DNA of 64,000 nt from Cyanomargarita calcarea GSE-NOS-MK-12-04C (lineage in GTDB: Bacteria > Cyanobacteriota > Cyanobacteriia > Cyanobacteriales > Nostocaceae), in assembly GCA_019359595.1 (NCBI GenBank), contig JAHHGZ010000001.1, forward strand, positions 1-64,000, written 5' to 3'. Numbering within the stretch: position 1 is the stretch's first letter; every line of letters begins with the position of its first letter. Below, in pieces: positions 63,555-64,000 of this stretch. Made by a program: the position numbers and the translations under genes. The notes under the pieces were generated by a model. The model had not been told where the DNA came from and made no database searches. It saw only the letters and a program-made list of their open reading frames with translations.

Positions 63555-63929
63555 ATGGAAATGCCCCAACGTGTATCAATTCGCTACAAAGATAAGTCTT
63601 ACAACATTAATGAAATACGCTTAAAAACCTTCCGAACTGCATTACAAATATGGGAAGAAGAAGCTAAACCTCGAAAAACAGAGCTTTATGAGTTTATATC
63701 ATCTTGCTTGAAACAGGTTGACCGCCAAGACCGTTTTATGTTTTCTCTACTGTTTATCGAATTAACAGACCTTATCCGTAAATCTTCTCTGGAAAGCAGA
63801 ATGCAAGAGATTCTGGTTAAAACAGCTTTTAGGGAGTTTGCTTTCGCGTTAGCGGACTGTGAAGACTCGACAAAAGGCAAGCAGGGAGAGCAGGGTAGAA
63901 AAGAAGCAGGGGGAGGAGAAAAGAACTAA
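63555..63929 (+). CDS. Conserved-looking small protein, 124 aa
   Basis: Soluble and helical: RVSIRYKDKSYNINEIRLKTF, WEEEAKPRKTELYEFISSCL, DRFMFSLLFIELTDLIRKS. The last ~18 residues (KGKQGEQGRKEAGGGEKN) are low-complexity and encoded by G/A-rich repeat-like DNA, as in the recJ insert, so the C-terminus has probably been extended by repeat DNA. Not recognised. ATG start; it ends near the window edge. Confidence 0.6.
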   Translation: MEMPQRVSIRYKDKSYNINEIRLKTFRTALQIWEEEAKPRKTELYEFISSCLKQVDRQDRFMFSLLFIELTDLIRKSSLESRMQEILVKTAFREFAFALADCEDSTKGKQGEQGRKEAGGGEKN

Positions 63930-64000
63930 GTTCCGGCGGAACGTCTCTAGAATATATTTGATTAACTGGACATGATACAATAAGCACTTATAGTGGTTTG

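Overview
The window reads as chromosome of a filamentous, probably heterocyst-forming (Nostocales-type) cyanobacterium. Supporting this are the very frequent octamer GCGATCGC (HIP1), the photosystem II peptide gene psb30, paired half-size GDT1-type manganese transporter genes, a DUF1400 hydrolase, giant Ser/Thr kinase-ATPase-histidine kinase hybrids, many Uma2 genes, and intergenic heptanucleotide tandem repeats (GTTAGGA, GAAGGAA, CCCCTGC, TAGGATT). The exact genus is not decided by the sequence. No rRNA, tRNA, CRISPR array, transposase or prophage was seen.

Layout. 1-2.2 kb: remains of a ParD/ParE module, an ADP-ribosylglycohydrolase and a Uma2 protein. 2.4-9.3 kb: a conserved membrane-stress type cluster (DUF4350, MoxR ATPase, DUF58, SpoIIM-like, a polytopic membrane protein, RDD). 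9.4-16.8 kb: 2H phosphoesterase, holA, a DUF4168 protein, a LuxR-type regulator, a UvrD helicase relic, and an ABC1 kinase next to a PP2C phosphatase. 17-28 kb: a frameshifted Uma2 gene, truB, a DUF1400 hydrolase, an EamA transporter, an Eis-like acetyltransferase, an intact RelE-type toxin-antitoxin pair, another Uma2, a fasciclin protein, and ligA. 28-34.5 kb: glycerophosphodiesterase, a DUF6745-like protein, then a KAS III-like enzyme convergent with a ThDP enzyme and preceded by a relic of a second KAS III gene. 34.8-40.2 kb: a 1798-residue hybrid kinase. 41-48.9 kb: GNAT, SbcD-like nuclease, SDR, recJ, psb30, a cysteine-cluster protein and two half-size manganese exporters. 49-52.2 kb: a three-gene sugar operon (Gfo/Idh, epimerase, GT2). 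52.5-64 kb: membrane proteins, rubredoxin, a subtilase, a PAS histidine kinase, a PRC/DUF2382 stress protein, a deleted PIN-toxin module, and a gene fragment joined to an aquaporin fragment.

Four small genes are easy to miss: psb30 (47414-47533), rubredoxin (55210-55377), a 67-aa membrane protein (13114-13317), and a candidate 25-residue hydrophobic peptide with a good ribosome binding site and its own terminator (40986-41063).

The strongest themes for a second look are: (1) gene decay, with at least seven frameshifted, deleted or truncated genes including two toxin modules; (2) several families of dispersed palindromic and composite repeats, one inside the recJ reading frame; (3) the KAS III/ThDP enzyme pair with an altered KAS III active site; (4) the 25-residue peptide gene. 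Functions are inferred from recalled family motifs; no database search was possible.
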